A stretch of 64,000 nt of DNA from Ophiosphaerella korrae (lineage: Eukaryota > Ascomycota > Dothideomycetes > Pleosporales > Phaeosphaeriaceae): NCBI GenBank assembly GCA_028456385.1, contig JALNQF010000191.1, positions 18,540 to 82,539 of the forward strand, written 5' to 3'. How positions within the stretch are numbered: the stretch's first letter is position 1; each line of letters opens with the position of its first letter. This document shows positions 34,426 through 46,179 of the stretch, piece after piece. A program made the translations under genes and the position numbers. Below the pieces are notes generated by a model, which was given only the letters and a program-made list of their open reading frames with translations, was not told the DNA's origin and ran no database searches.

Positions 34426-35374
34426 CTACCGCGTGTCGTTTACATGTAGGTCCTCTTTATCACTTTCCATCAATCTTGCAATCGTCACCGCTTCGCGAAG
34501 AGCCTTACCAAGATGCCCTCTGACGCCCGCCTCTTCTAGCACCATCAGTCCACCAATCGTGCATCCTTCTGGAGACGTTCCCTGGTCCTTGAGTAGCCCT
34601 GGATGTACTCCACTTTGTAGCATCTCTGAAGTGCCCTTCATACTCTGATAAATCTGAACCTGCGCAATAGGCCGAGGGAGGCCAACAGCAACTGCTGCAT
34701 CGATAAACGCATCACAAATTACCGCCCAGAAAGCTGGCGTAGAACCACCAACGGCCGTGCTAGCATTCATCAATCGTGGTGCAATATGCACCGCTTTCCC
34801 AACCTGTGAGAATATAGCATCGGTAAGCTCTATGTACTTGGCTGGGAAACCTTCTGCTGGGTCTTCGATTACGGTGAGGGACTGGGATACCTGAGCTGCA
34901 ATGTTGGGAAGCGTGCGGAGAACCCAAGTTCTATCTGCTATCTGTTCTTGCCCCTTCTCGCAGACCAACTTCTCGAGCTTCTCCCGGGTCCAGCCAGCAG
35001 CGATACTGATCAGGAGTTTCCCCTTCATTGCCGATACGATGCCCTCTTGTTTAAGCGTGGCTTCAACATCGGCTGGATCGACGCCAAGGATGATAATGTC
35101 GGCGTCTTGGATGGCTTTGACATTGTCTCCTCGGCAAATAGTCAAATCCCCCGACTCCTTTTCCTGTGCAAATTGAGAAGCTAATCTTTGCTCCGACTTC
35201 TCGCTGTGGACGCATGCGATATATTTCGTAAAGTGTGCTTTTGAGTCTTTGGGAGAGTCGATCAGGCTCCTCAAAAGTGGAGTTCCCAGATTTCCTAACA
35301 AAGGTCAGATCTTAATCTGACGACAGGACGAGGAGCATACCGCAGCCGAGAATACAAAGCGCGTTCCCGGACAT
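34426..35374 (-). CDS. PRO3: Pyrroline-5-carboxylate reductase
   Basis: Exons 35374-35341 and 35294-34426 (46-bp intron), 300 residues. Residues 7-17 read CILGCGNLGTP, the NAD(P)-binding Gly motif at the very N-terminus. ADIIILGVDPADVE, LLISIAAGWT, RTLPNIAAQVSQSLTVI, NASTAVGGSTPAF and GCTIGGLMVLEEAGVRG are the successive P5CR blocks; the last is the substrate-loop signature. P5CR reduces pyrroline-5-carboxylate to proline, the last biosynthetic step. Here it is the first gene of a run that otherwise degrades proline, so it may close a proline-P5C redox cycle or act on another cyclic imine. In aspergilli the prn cluster also contains a gene (prnX) of uncertain function; whether this gene corresponds to it cannot be decided here. 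Confidence 0.9.
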
Positions 35375-35460
35375 TTTTTGATGCAGGTTTCTTCGATAAT
35401 GATTGAAGTTCCTACTTGCAGAAACAGGAACAGGTCACTTATTGTCAGCCGGCGTTGTTG

Positions 35461-35700
35461 GCTATCCTAACTAATCTCAACTAGGAGGAGCGTAGGCCGG
35501 GACAGTATCCGGTGGGCGCGAATTACCCATTGGGTCGCAATGGCGATCTCGGCTTCTCCCATGTCAACCAGTTCTGCAATGCGACGTGTTATGACGATGC
35601 GAGACCGATCATACCCGACAAGCTGGATGTAGATAAGATTTTGGCAAACGAGAAAGCACGTGCTAAAGATCACCCAGCAGTGGATATCATTCAATACTAA
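35461..35700 (+). pseudogene. Orphan exon-like ORF between P5CR and proline dehydrogenase
   Basis: After an intron-like acceptor with a branch site (CTAACTAATCTCAACTAG, ending at 35460) an open frame runs 80 codons to a TAA. It contains GANYPLGRNGDLGFSHVN and ends KDHPAVDIIQY, with codon use that looks coding. There is room for only about 85 bp upstream before the P5CR start, and no upstream exon joins in frame with a good donor. I do not recognise the family. It may be the last exon of a gene whose front was lost, or a chance ORF. Confidence 0.35.
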
Positions 35701-35750
35701 CTCAACTCTATATCCCCGTCTAGTCAAATTCTAGCACGACTTCAAGTAAA

Positions 35751-37256
35751 TCAGGCGGAGAAAGGAGACTTCATCCTTCTCCAAGTCTCTTTCCTCAATG
35801 CCGAAAATTCATCCTTTGTTCTCAATACTGCGTCCCGATTCTCAACCGCTCTCCGCAGTAAATACCCAATGCACTGACCCATAGTTCCCCAAGTGGAACA
35901 CTTCAACACCTCGGGAGGGTTTTGATCGACATCCCTTTCCGCCAGCAGAGAAAAGCTAACCTCATCACTCATGCCATGCAACTGGCCAAAAGCGATCGGT
36001 ACTGTAGGAAGTCCTGCTTCCAAACGTTGCTGTCGCAGCCGGTACGCTGAAAGTACGCTATCACGATTATGACTTGCGAGAAAAAGGTTGACCGAAGGAA
36101 ATGACTTTGCTCCTGGCCCATCTGCACCAAAATCTCCAATATGCTGGCGAAGAGCTCCGTGCGCAATCCCGTTGTACGCATCATCGGTATCCTGTTTCGT
36201 ATCATGAATCAATGATCTCTCATCCGATAATATATATGCCCCGCGCACAAGCTTCAAACCCAACGTAAATCCATCTTTCTGTGCTTCGGCGAGGTGCAAA
36301 GCGAGATTGGCAGGTGTGGCTTTCAAATATGCTTGATAGGTGTTGTAAATAATAGCTTTACCACCTGTATTAAACTTTCGCATGAGTTCTAGAGTGGTGC
36401 GCGAAATTCCTTTTTGCCAGTGTTGCGATTCGGCGTCTACAATAATTTGGACGCCGTTTTGTTGGCATTTCAATGCGATTTCGTCGAGGGCGTTGAGCAT
36501 TTGTTGGGGTGGTAGTTCGCCTTTTGTGAATGCTTCGACTACTGCTGGACCGCCTCCTGTCATTCTGCGTATAAGTTAGCGAAAAGCTGCTTTACTTTTC
36601 CTAAGTATCTTGGGAGACCAATCTTACTTGATAGCCAGAATATCTCCTTCCGAGATTAGATCGGCCGTTTTCAGTGTTCCTACACGCCATGATTCGATAT
36701 CAGCATCATTGGAAGTAACGATATCCACTTGACGAGCCTTTTCCGAAGAGTGCGATGTTTTGGACTTGGTATCAAAGACTGTTTCTTTTGCATATGTCAA
36801 GATGACTCCCTTGAATCCCAGATCCTTCAATTGCCGGACGCAAGCCTTCGTCTCTTTTTCCGTTTCTCCTGCGCAAAATTGGTTGTATAACGTTCGCTTC
36901 AAGATAGCTTTTAGTACTGGATTCCGATCAACATCAAAGAGGATATTGCGACCAGGCTTTGAAGAGAATGATAGAATGTGTAATGATGGGAGTAGGAGAA
37001 ACTTGTTTGATGAAATAGTGGCGATGAATAAGGATCGAAGAAGCATTTTCGTTGGCATAGTAGACAGCGGATACTCATTCCGCCCTTGTTTTGACGACAC
37101 GCTTGCTGGAAAGCTTATGGAATTGCTACCCTTTCCCCTTGGCACAGTTGTTATCGAATTTCGGTGTATTTCGAATATGCTGGTGCTGTTAACAAGCACC
37201 TTCCTTGAATTTGCCACACATCTTAAAGTTGGTCCACCGAATCGTGGCTGAAGCAT
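35751..37256 (-). CDS. prnD: Proline dehydrogenase (proline oxidase), mitochondrial
   Basis: Exons 37256-36628 and 36564-35751 (63-bp intron), 480 residues. The first 60 residues are basic and hydroxylated without acids, as in mitochondrial presequences. The PRODH barrel is clear: LKDLGFKGVILTYAKE, NGVQIIVDAESQHWQKG, IYNTYQAYLKATP, LKLVRGAYILSDER, NLFLASHNRDSV and LPTVPIAFGQLHGMSDEVS. This FAD enzyme oxidises L-proline to P5C and passes electrons to the respiratory chain. The frame is fully open. It is the PUT1/prnD-type gene of the cluster; its product normally must be removed by P5C dehydrogenase, whose gene in this cluster is broken. Confidence 0.93.
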
Positions 37257-38121
37257 CGTATTCCCAAATTTGACCAATGAAGAAAAAACTTCGAATATGT
37301 GTATCAGTCTCAGTAGAAAAAAGATAGCGTAACGAGAAGATGCAGCAGAGAATGACGGAGAGAATTGGTATACCACCCTCAGTCACACAGTGTTAGCTTA
37401 TATCTTCTTATCTGCATCATACACTATCTCATGCTCATAACCCCGCATGGCTTTCTCGGAGTAGGTAGATGCCCCACGCCACTCGCTGCTCGTGACCTTC
37501 GCGAGCTCGTACCGTAGCTCGGAGAGCCTATCGTAGTAAACATCATTGGTAGCTTCGCAGTCCACTACATCATGCAGTGAAGTGATAAGCATTGATCAAA
37601 CCCAGGAACTATTTCCATTACGAGATGGTGGAGCTGTGGGTGGGTGGATGTTACCTTTGAGAAAGTGCGGGGTTGAGCGGTTTGAGTCGGGTCAATAATG
37701 TGCATATGGTAGATGGTACGTGGCACGCAGAAAGTGGTTTATCACGATAGCAATATTAGAAAATCGGATCAGATTCCTAATCACCTCTAGGGTAAGTAAA
37801 GCAATCATGCGACGAAGTTAGTACGGAATTCTGGTTGGGCTTGGATTAGCCGATTCGTATCGGTCGGGAAATCTAAAACAACCTGTGTGCACTTTATGAT
37901 TGCCTTCCAACGCTAGTTTACTGGAACTTACAACTTGTTTCCTAATTCTGCTACTTCTATTACTATTCTACGGCTCCTGCAAATTCATGAAAATACTTCC
38001 GCAGGGCAATGTTTGCAACAAGCCCAATACCAAACGCTGGTATAATTCGTGAACATCGCATCACCGTTGTGGACGCTAGATTTCTTTTCATTCTCAGAAC
38101 ACGTGGATTATTCCCTTTTTT
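37257..38121. other. Intergenic with a 64-codon minus ORF
   Basis: Promoter of the proline dehydrogenase gene and 3' flank of the membrane-protein gene. A minus-strand ORF at 37592-37398 starts with ATG and has balanced, charged composition (YYDRLSELRYELAKVTSSEW, ending DADKKI), but no recognised family or partner exon. Confidence 0.4.
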
Positions 38122-38920
38122 CTAGGGATTATTGTAGAGGTCCAAGGCCAGCGGATGAACCGGGGTAGCGACAACTTGGAAAAGAATCGGGACGGAAAGT
38201 TGTAGGGCTACCATTTTCATAGCTGGGTTGGCAAAGTGTGAGTTCGATATCAAGTTTGATATCATTGATGGAAGATTGATTGATCCGAAGATAGTGATGG
38301 CATCGCGAAACAAAAAGGTAGCTCCAACTATCCGTGATACTTTTCTTGATTTTATGGAGGCTGTTTGTATTACAGCAGCCGGTGATGGTCCTATTGCAGA
38401 GGTCTTAAGCATTATGGAAGGGTTTTCTAGTCGTCCATATGCTTGAACAAACCGGACGTCTTCCCAGACTCCTAGCGGCACATTGACAATGCATGTCGAG
38501 AGGAAAGTGATGGAGTTAATCAATACTTGGTCTCCCTTTGAAATATCAGCTTTTGAGATGCTCTCAACCGAGTTTGCTGTGGTATATGTCGCAGCATATA
38601 ATGTCCAGACGTAGAGGAAGGGCTTTGCAGCAAAAAACAATCGAGGATGCCGAAAGGAGGATATTATGTGAGATCTTAAAATTGAGAGAAGCGAATACTT
38701 GTTAGAAGCAGCATTTTTGACCACAGCTCTAAAAAATTGTTATTACTGCAACAAAACATGTGGAGGAGACATAGATAACTAACCTGTCGATAGCTGTTAT
38801 CACCGGGCTGACGAGAGATGCCGCAATACCAGCCGCAGCAATGTCTCCCACCAATGCTACTGGTAGCTTGCTATCTAGTAATTGTCCTTTTAATTGAGTC
38901 AAGTCTTCTTCGTACATCAT
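38122..38920 (-). CDS. Fungal multi-pass membrane protein of unknown function
   Basis: Exons 38920-38784 and 38728-38122 (55-bp intron), 247 residues. It starts MMYEEDLTQLKGQLL, then KLPVALVGDIAAAGIAASLVSPVITAIDRAVV, RHPRLFFAAKPFLYVWTLYAATYT, a polar loop, ITFLSTCIVNVPLGVWEDVRFV, IVGATFLFRDAITIFGS, and VALQLSVPILFQVVATPVHPLALDL. I count four to five hydrophobic segments separated by short basic loops. The even pattern recalls inner-membrane proteins related to mitochondrial carriers, but I see no PX(D/E)XX(R/K) signature, so this is only a guess. It lies inside the proline cluster, divergent from the FAD oxidase with a 499-bp promoter region between them, which suggests shared control and possibly transport of the same metabolite. 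Confidence 0.7.
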
Positions 38921-39419
38921 GTTGAAGATATTTGTCGGCAATCTCTTCGAGCCAGCGCACGACTTTTCGTGATTCCCTGGACAAACCTAAACTCACCAAC
39001 GCTCTCGGCTCCGGCACCGTCTACTGAGACCTGAATTCGAGATGTTTTTCAGCATTTGATTATTCATAGTCAAATGACAGAAAATCTACCACCGCCTGAG
39101 GGCGCTTCTCGCCGGCCTGCAATAATCGGATCAGTGACGATGCAGGGCTTACCGAAAGAGGAAGGGGGAAACGACAGTTTGGACCAATCGGCGTCGAAAG
39201 CGATGGGGCTACTGTTCACAATTGCGTCTTCCCGGCTTTTGGTTATCGATAAATAGCCATGCATTTAAGCTTGTGGCATTTTGGCGGCCAATCCTCCGCG
39301 GTCGCATGATTATTGTGGATAATGTCGAATGTGGTATGTAAATACAATCTCGAGAGCCTTTTGCTTCTGCACTTTGTGATAATTGAAGGGTTCTGCCTTT
39401 TCCTACTCTCTGCCTCACC
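38921..39419. other. Shared promoter region of the membrane protein and FAD oxidase genes
   Basis: About 500 bp between two divergent start codons. Short ORFs on both strands are not convincing. No binding site can be named with confidence. Confidence 0.45.
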
Positions 39420-40794
39420 ATGGGTGTCTCTAAAAGCGATTCCATTGTCATAATTGGCGGAGGTGCGTTCGGGCTTTCCACAGCACTCGAGCTTTCAAAA
39501 CAAGGATACTCAAATATTACAATATTTGAGAAGGATGAGGAAATTCCATCGCGGTGGTCCGCCGCAAATGATCTCAACAAGATCATGCGCGTTGAGTACG
39601 AAGATGACTTTTACACAAATTTGGCAGTTGTAAGCTTTACCAAAGACCAAAAGTGCAGGGAAATAGCTAACTTGAATGAAGGAAGCAGCACACGCATGGC
39701 AAACACCCTTTTATGCACCTTACTTCCATCGTGTTGGCTACCTGAACTGCATGACCAGCAAAACACCTCAAAAAGCTGTGGATGCCTTAAAGCGGTTCCA
39801 GGCAGGTGCTGAAAGGCATCCAGAGATAAAACCATATGTTGATACCATAAACGGGCCTGAAGATATCAAGTCACTCTGCTGGCAGTTCAAGGGTGGTGAG
39901 CTGCCTGGTTGGAAAGGATATCTTTGTCGATACGACGGGTACGTCCACTCAGCAGATGCACTACGCGGAATTTATCGCGAAGCGCGATCAAATGGTGTGC
40001 GATTCTACCTTGGCGATAAAGTTGGCGCTATTAAAGGGATTGTGTACGAAGGTACTGGACCGAGTAGGAAGAGCGTTGGAGTGAGATCAAAGATGGGAAA
40101 ATTCCATCCAGCATCACTCGTCATTGTGGCAGTTGGAGCGGCGGCCACCAAAACCCTTCCAGAGCTCGGCAATGAAGTATCCGCAAAATCTTGGTCTGTT
40201 GCGCATGTGCGACTCACTGATGAAGAGACTTCCGCGCTTCGCGGTATCCCAGTAACCTACGCACGAGATCTGGGGTTTTTCTTCGAACCAGACTCAAAAA
40301 CCAATTTGCTCAAACTGTGTCCAATGGGTGGAGGCTATATCAATACAAATCCTTCCACTGGAGTCTCAGAGGCGCCTACCGGTTTGAGTCGAGGCTTTGT
40401 ACCGATTGAAGATGAGAGAAAAATGCGTGAGCTACTTCGCCAGACACTTCCATATCTTGCAAATCGACCCTTGGTTGAGAAGTCATTGTGTTGGTTTGCA
40501 GATACCGCAGATTCCGACTTCATAATAGATTACGTACCGCAGACCTCGTCATCTGTAATTGTTCTTTCGGGTGACTCGGGCCATGGTTTCAAAATGTTCC
40601 CGATCGTGGGGCGTTGGGTCAACAATCTACTCGCAGGGCCTGAAGGTGTACAAAGCATCAAGAGATGGCGTTGGAGGGTGCCCAAACCGAAAGCAAAGGG
40701 GGAGATATTCGATGACGATGTGAGCTGGAGACTAGGAGATGTGACAGAGTTAAGAGATATCCAAGCAAATGCTCCTCAGCTCGCAAAGCTGTAA
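39420..40794 (+). CDS. FAD-dependent amine/amino-acid oxidase (sarcosine/pipecolate/fructosyl-amine oxidase family)
   Basis: Exons 39420-39629 and 39682-40794 (52-bp intron with GCTAAC branch site), 440 residues. Residues 9-18 (IVIIGGGAFG) are the dinucleotide-binding Gly motif, followed by FEKDE for the ribose. RAW-type contacts and the late signature LCWFADTADSDFIIDYVP (C340, likely site of covalent FAD) and SGHGFKMFPIVG (about 369-380) place it with monomeric sarcosine oxidase, L-pipecolate/saccharopine oxidase and fructosyl-amine oxidase. These enzymes oxidise secondary amines: N-methyl amino acids, cyclic imino acids or Amadori products. Inside a proline cluster, N-methylproline, pipecolate or fructosyl-proline are attractive substrates; this is inference. 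The C-terminus lacks a clear peroxisomal SKL. Frame intact. Confidence 0.85.
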
Positions 40795-40907
40795 TCGGTT
40801 AGCGTAGAACAATCTGAGAAAAGTATGAGCACAAGCATCTAATAAAAAGATTGGTGCGATATGCGATCATATTGACTGAAATACTCATATCCATTGGCCT
40901 TTCTTTA

Positions 40908-43356
40908 CTACAAGTGAGGATCCACCATCTGATAGTTATCCAATGTTGCGAATGACAACCAGTCTGTGCTTTCGAGGTCCATAGACTCCGCTACTGCCAA
41001 TATCTGCTCTGCTGTCAAGTCATCGCCAAACCCACTCCCTTCGTCGCTGAGCCCCATGTACGGTGGTGGCATAGAATCGTCTTGCGACATCAAAGCTACA
41101 GCCGAGTGATAACCGCCAGGGAAAGGCAACCTCAGGTTTGCTGGCTGAGTTCCAATGCCGCTACCGTGCATTGTTGATGACGGCGACGGTCGATGCTGGT
41201 TGAACAAAAAGTCTCTCAGCATTTCATCAAGTTTACGCAACTCGATCACTCGGAAAGCTGCGATCCTATTTCCGCTCGATGCCATGCTCTCCAGGAATCC
41301 ATAGGCTTTATTGAGCCATGTTGATTGGTTGTCCAAGAGGCTAGCGTCAACAAAACGAATGAGAATGAGAACCATTGTTGAAACAAATAAGGAATCAAGA
41401 TCCCACGGAAGGAAAGTTTCTAAGTAGCGTGAGATCAAGGGTAGCAGTACCGCAAAATCGCTCTTACCTAAGAGGCCTTGATCTTGCAAGCTTTCAAGTA
41501 TATGAAGAATCTTTTGAGAAGCCTCTAATGACATATTCAAGAGTTGCCTGATCTTCGGCGATGTGATCAAAGGTTCCACTTCGCGAGGTGACTCAAAGAA
41601 TTTTTTGATGCAACAGAATAGGAGTGGCCTTGTTACTACAATGATGGTCTAGAGGACAATATAAACTACTGGAGTTATTCAGGGTGCTTGTAACGAACCT
41701 GGTAATAAAGGAGGTGTAGGTGTGCTGGCATCCTTGCAATACCGCCGAAGCGATCATCTGAGTGTAAGGGAAATGATTGGCGGAGCTCCTGAGCGAGGGT
41801 TGTCAATTCATCGAGCACGGCTTTCATGCTAATGACGAACTTCTTACGCAGTCGGCCTTTGGCACCATAAACAGCTATGATCAAATGTATTAGTAATGCC
41901 ATAAACAATACGAATACCGCCACGTACTTTTAGAGATCTCTGCATAGATACGAGCAAGTTTTATATGCATGACGAGTGCCTCGGCCCTCTGTTTTGAGTC
42001 TGGAAAACTTGGAAGTCGGCAGGTAATGTCGTCGTCTCGAATGTTTTGAGGTAAACCCATGAGGGACGTCATCTGACGGTCTAGGATGTATATAGTCCAC
42101 CAAATCTTGCGGCAGCGTTGTACAAGTAGTTCGCCCAAGTCTGCCATGGGCATATCGGTGTGCATACCCTGTGCCAAAGCTATGCGCATAGCTTGGCCAA
42201 TCGTTACGTGTGCGGCGTTTCGCGAATCCAGAGCTTGTAGATACAGTGAGATGCAGCATAGAATCTCAGTTGCCGCTACGGGTTCTCGGCATAGACGATT
42301 AGTATCTGGAAGAAGCTGTAAAGCCTGTACAAAAAAGTCTGCTCCTGGTGGCTTTGGGGCGTGATGTTTATTTTGTACGAATGTTTTGCCGAAGGCAATG
42401 ATCAGTAAAAAATGAATATACCATAGAGTCTCTCGCCACGCCCTGCTCTCCGAATTGGAGTAAAAAGCATGCATGTTGGCTGTGAACTCTTTTTCATCAA
42501 ACAAATGGACGAGCTGAGCGCAATGAAACTTAACGGCATTGACAAGAAAGATCGCATAATCCATACTGGGAATAATGGGACTGCCTGAATCCGGCAAACT
42601 TCGAGAGCCATCCCACGGAAGTTCGTATGCTGACCCATCAAATAATAGCTCAGCGCTTGGAAGAGGGGATTTGCGAATGTGCTGGTGAACTAAATTTAGG
42701 ATCTGGCCATGAAACGACCAATTCGACGAAGTTCCAAGGTAAACTGGATGCTATGTTAGGCTCCTAGACTTTCATTCCCTAATGTCACTTACATGTTCTT
42801 CCAGTTGATGAAGACATGAATTTCGAAGATTCTATCATAGGATTAATGAGGTCTGCATCGTCTTGGTTTTGTCTGCTCCTCGGTGAACTCTCTCGTGTCT
42901 CACCAGGACTAGATCTATTGGCCGAATGTTGCTGCTCATCTGGAGATTCTCTCCGCCGACTCTCACGATTTTGTGGCTCCTGATTATCTCTACTAGCTGA
43001 TTGTGTCTCCCCAACGTGTGAGGCATTTGGCAGGTTTTGCTCAAGCCTCGCGAGTTTTGTTTGCAGGTCGGACAGGTAACTAGATCGCTTAGCGGTCACA
43101 TTTGGGTTCATAGAAAGTTGGAAATACCCTTGCGTTACTAAGACCTTGTTATCTCGATCATCAAAGACACACCGCAAGTTTCGTTTGGTACAATTCGAAC
43201 AGGGTTGCTGGCCAGAACATTTGATCTTTTGTCGCCTACATCGGGAGCATCTATTGAACAGCACAAAGTTTTAGATATATTTAAGAAATATAGGGGGAAA
43301 ACGCACGCGTTTGATGATCTTTTGTTCACTCTCCGATGATCGCCAATCGTCGCCAT
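40908..43356 (-). CDS. Zn2Cys6 transcription factor, probable cluster regulator
   Basis: Five exons, 43356-43307, 43250-42793, 42743-41928, 41874-41699 and 41648-40908, give 746 residues with all phases matching. The Zn2Cys6 knot spans residues 18-44 (cysteines 18, 21, 28, 34, 37, 44; CSRCRRQKIKCSGQQPCSNC), split by intron 1. A short coiled coil (YLSDLQTKLARLEQNL) and a polar Arg/Ser-rich linker follow. The fungal-specific regulatory domain (Fungal_trans) covers about 190-440, with LALAQGMHTD-like and RKIWWTIYILDRQMTSLMGLP blocks. The C-terminus is acidic (DDLTAEQILAVAESMDLESTDW), a likely activation region. By position it is the counterpart of PrnA in prn clusters, but orthology is not shown. 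Frame intact, unlike its right-hand neighbours. Confidence 0.88.
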
Positions 43357-44429
43357 TTAGGCACTCTCAGACGCCGAAACAAGGGATCGAGAAGTATCAA
43401 AGTAAGTGACGACAATATTCAAATCTTGTACTATAGTAATGAGATAAATAAATTACAAGGCGTATTGAAATATTCATTAGGCGTACTAAGTCACCTAGGC
43501 TTCGGATGATGCGCGCTGAACTTGGGAGCTCGGTACGTGCGGGGAACGCGGACAATGGCGTAAAGCTTGGCAGCTATGAACTCTCAACACCGTTTTCCAT
43601 GGGTTGATGGCTGCATCTTTTAGTCCACAAAGCCTTTATACGAAATTTTATTCAAACACATAGATTTGCAGAACTATAGGGTTGAGGCGATCTTTCATGA
43701 ACACGCGAGCGATAGATTGTTCATAAGTTCTCCGTGTGGCTCACTTTATTTGTATTCCTTCAAGCTGACGATCTCTGGAATCCACTCGTAATACTTATCA
43801 GCTGCAATGATATTGTGGCAGATTGAATCTGATTCCCAATGGCTTCGCCTAAAGCCAGGATATGGTCTTCACCCCAACTAAGTTCGACGTTTCCCCATCA
43901 AGCCTACCGGATATCTAGCCCGAATGTCAAGCGGAATGCTATCCGCGTGCACACAGATACCTAGACAGTAATATTGAGCTATTACCGCCATAGAGAGAGA
44001 TCACGTTGAATTCTGTATAGAATACTATCATCTCAAGAAAGGTTGGCGATATAGAAGGGTCAAAGGGCGCAGCTTGATTGCCTTGGTTTTTCCTAAGAGG
44101 TTGGTTGTGGCTCTCGCGGTGGCTGACGTGTATCGCCACAGGTTACCTGATTGGTCTATCAATGGGTACGCCATAGAAGCATACCTGGGTATGCCCTGGG
44201 CACGAGTCAGGTATGCACCAGGTAGTGGCGAAGGTTCGCCAGCTCTCGCCAAACCACATTAGATACTTCATGTCAAGAAATTTTGTGTAAAAATGGTCTA
44301 CATTGGTTGCGAGTGATGTGGGAAGTTTGGTTATGGTGACCATAACCAGCTTCCAAGATCGGCATTTTTTGAATATACATCAAGTTCATGTGTCTGTCAT
44401 TAAACGAAATTCAGCGTCATCGCTATCAA
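43357..44429. other. Intergenic
   Basis: Promoter side of the Zn2Cys6 gene and 3' flank of the permease pseudogene. Only short ORFs (up to 74 codons); nothing recognised. Confidence 0.5.
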
Positions 44430-46179
44430 CTATTGTCCTATCTCTCTCCAGAACGTCGTTTGCGGTTCACTGAAGTTCTCCTCATACGCATCGATGACAG
44501 GCTTTTCCCAAACCAAATCAGCTTCAAGTGGCTTGATGAACTTAGTACGCTTAAACAACTTCCAACCAAAGAATAGTACTGGCGCAACAAGTACCATGAG
44601 GTAAAAAGTGAAAAAAGTGTCAAGAGACCAGCGTCCCGGGAGGAACACAGGATATCCATAACATGTGACGACGCAAGTGAGAAAGATGAGAGCGATCCAG
44701 GCGGTCCATGGCTGGAAATGGGCGAAGTAGGGCATCGTGCGCCGGTTAAGACTCTGTGCCTTGCAGGCTCGGTAGAAGAAGAGACAAGTGATGCAAATCA
44801 CAATATATTCAATAATCTGAGCTGCCGTGATGATATTTGTGAACCCGGTAAGTACCTTAGCACTCCCGCTGGAAACGTTTAGGAAGCCAATGAAGGGTAA
44901 CAAAATTATAATGCATAAGCAGTAGATAGGCATACCGGCCTTGGTACACTTTTTAAGAAACTTCGGTGCGTGGCCATCGAGCATAAGGCTGTATAGTGAA
45001 CGAGTCCCGTAGTATGTATATGCATTACCAGCGGAGAAGATTGAGGTGCAGAGGAGGGCATTGGTCAAATGGGGAAGACCGTTGATGCTCAAATTTCTCA
45101 TCGCAATGACATATGGTGAAGCTGCCGCAGTGCCCGCGCCCTCGGAGGTCCCACTCAGAATATCGAGGAGGGTTTTGTCGTTATATGGAATGACGATGCC
45201 GACACAAAACGCAAAGCCGATGAAGAAAATGGCGAAACGAATGTAGGTCACTTTAAAGGCGGTCTTGAGGTAGCGCCTCGGAAGTTTGACTTCTCCAGAC
45301 AGCATAGACAGGTATTCGGGTCGAACGGCGGTAAAAGCAGCACTCCAGAGACAACCTAGGAAGCCTTCGAACCGATCAAGGTCCCCAGTGGAAATATACC
45401 CCGCGAAAGCACCTGGTTTGTTCCAATAGCGAAACTTTATAGACTATTAGCGTCACGGCATCGCATGAAAGTAGTTTGTTCTTACTCCATAAGCATCCTT
45501 CCTAGAATTCCCACTAACCATGGTAATGAATGTGAAGCAGTAAACGATCAAAATCAAGAAGACTTTTCCGATTGCTAGCCAAAACTCGGCTTCACCGTAT
45601 CATTTTACCACAAATGCGCTGATGCAGCTGAAGTTGATCTCGGTCAAGAAGTGGGCATTATTGTGCAGGCAGCCAAACTTACAAGTATATAACGATGCAT
45701 ACTGCAACAACGGCAGCGACGGGGATCTTATCACTCCAGAACGTCAAGACCAGATCAAGGGCAGAAATTTCGAACGGTATAAAGAAGGCTTCGTAGAGGA
45801 AGAAGTTCCAACCGACCCAAAATCTAAGTGATTCGTCCACCCAACGGCCTGCCATGCGAATGAAGCCTCCAGAAACGGGCATATATGTCGCCATCTCCGC
45901 CACGGAATTATTGACCAAGCCAAGCATACAAGTATAGAGGGTGTATGCAAGGAACAAACTTCCCGGGCCTCCTTTGATCACGCCGTTCGCGATCGAAACA
46001 AAAGTAGCGGTACCGATCGAACCACCAATAGCAATTAACTGCACTTGTCGGTTACCCAGGTGTCGCTGCAGTTAATCAACATTATCAGCATGACCAATCA
46101 TGTTGGTATCCTCTCGGGAGAGTTCTTGCCCCTCGGACGGGACGTGGAACTTCTCATCGTACTTCTTATCAGTCGTCAT
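44430..46179 (-). pseudogene. prnB: Amino-acid permease (proline/GABA-permease type), broken by two in-frame stops
   Basis: Exons 46179-45683, 45627-45486 and 45434-44430 make a 547-codon frame interrupted by TAA at codon 36 (46074-46072) and TGA at codon 175 (45602-45600). Around the stops the protein is otherwise normal: NVD-stop-LQRHLGNRQVQL then IAIGGSIGTATFVSI (TM1), and AFVVK-stop-YGEAEFWLAIGKV, where the family has Gln and Trp. Later parts are well kept: FRYWNKPGAFAGY, GIVIPYND, TSIFSAGNAYTYYGTRSLY, and twelve hydrophobic segments in all. This is a yeast amino-acid transporter (AAP) family member, the place taken by PrnB in aspergilli. No intron can remove either stop without destroying conserved sequence. 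The first stop (CAA to TAA) is a CpA-to-TpA change as made by RIP; the second is not in that context. Confidence 0.82.

Noticed and set aside
45600..46179. Introns that could remove the stops in the permease
   Set aside because: The only GT-AG pairs around codon 36 are 15-35 bp long, too short for an intron, and any acceptor beyond codon 175 deletes the conserved YGEAEF block.
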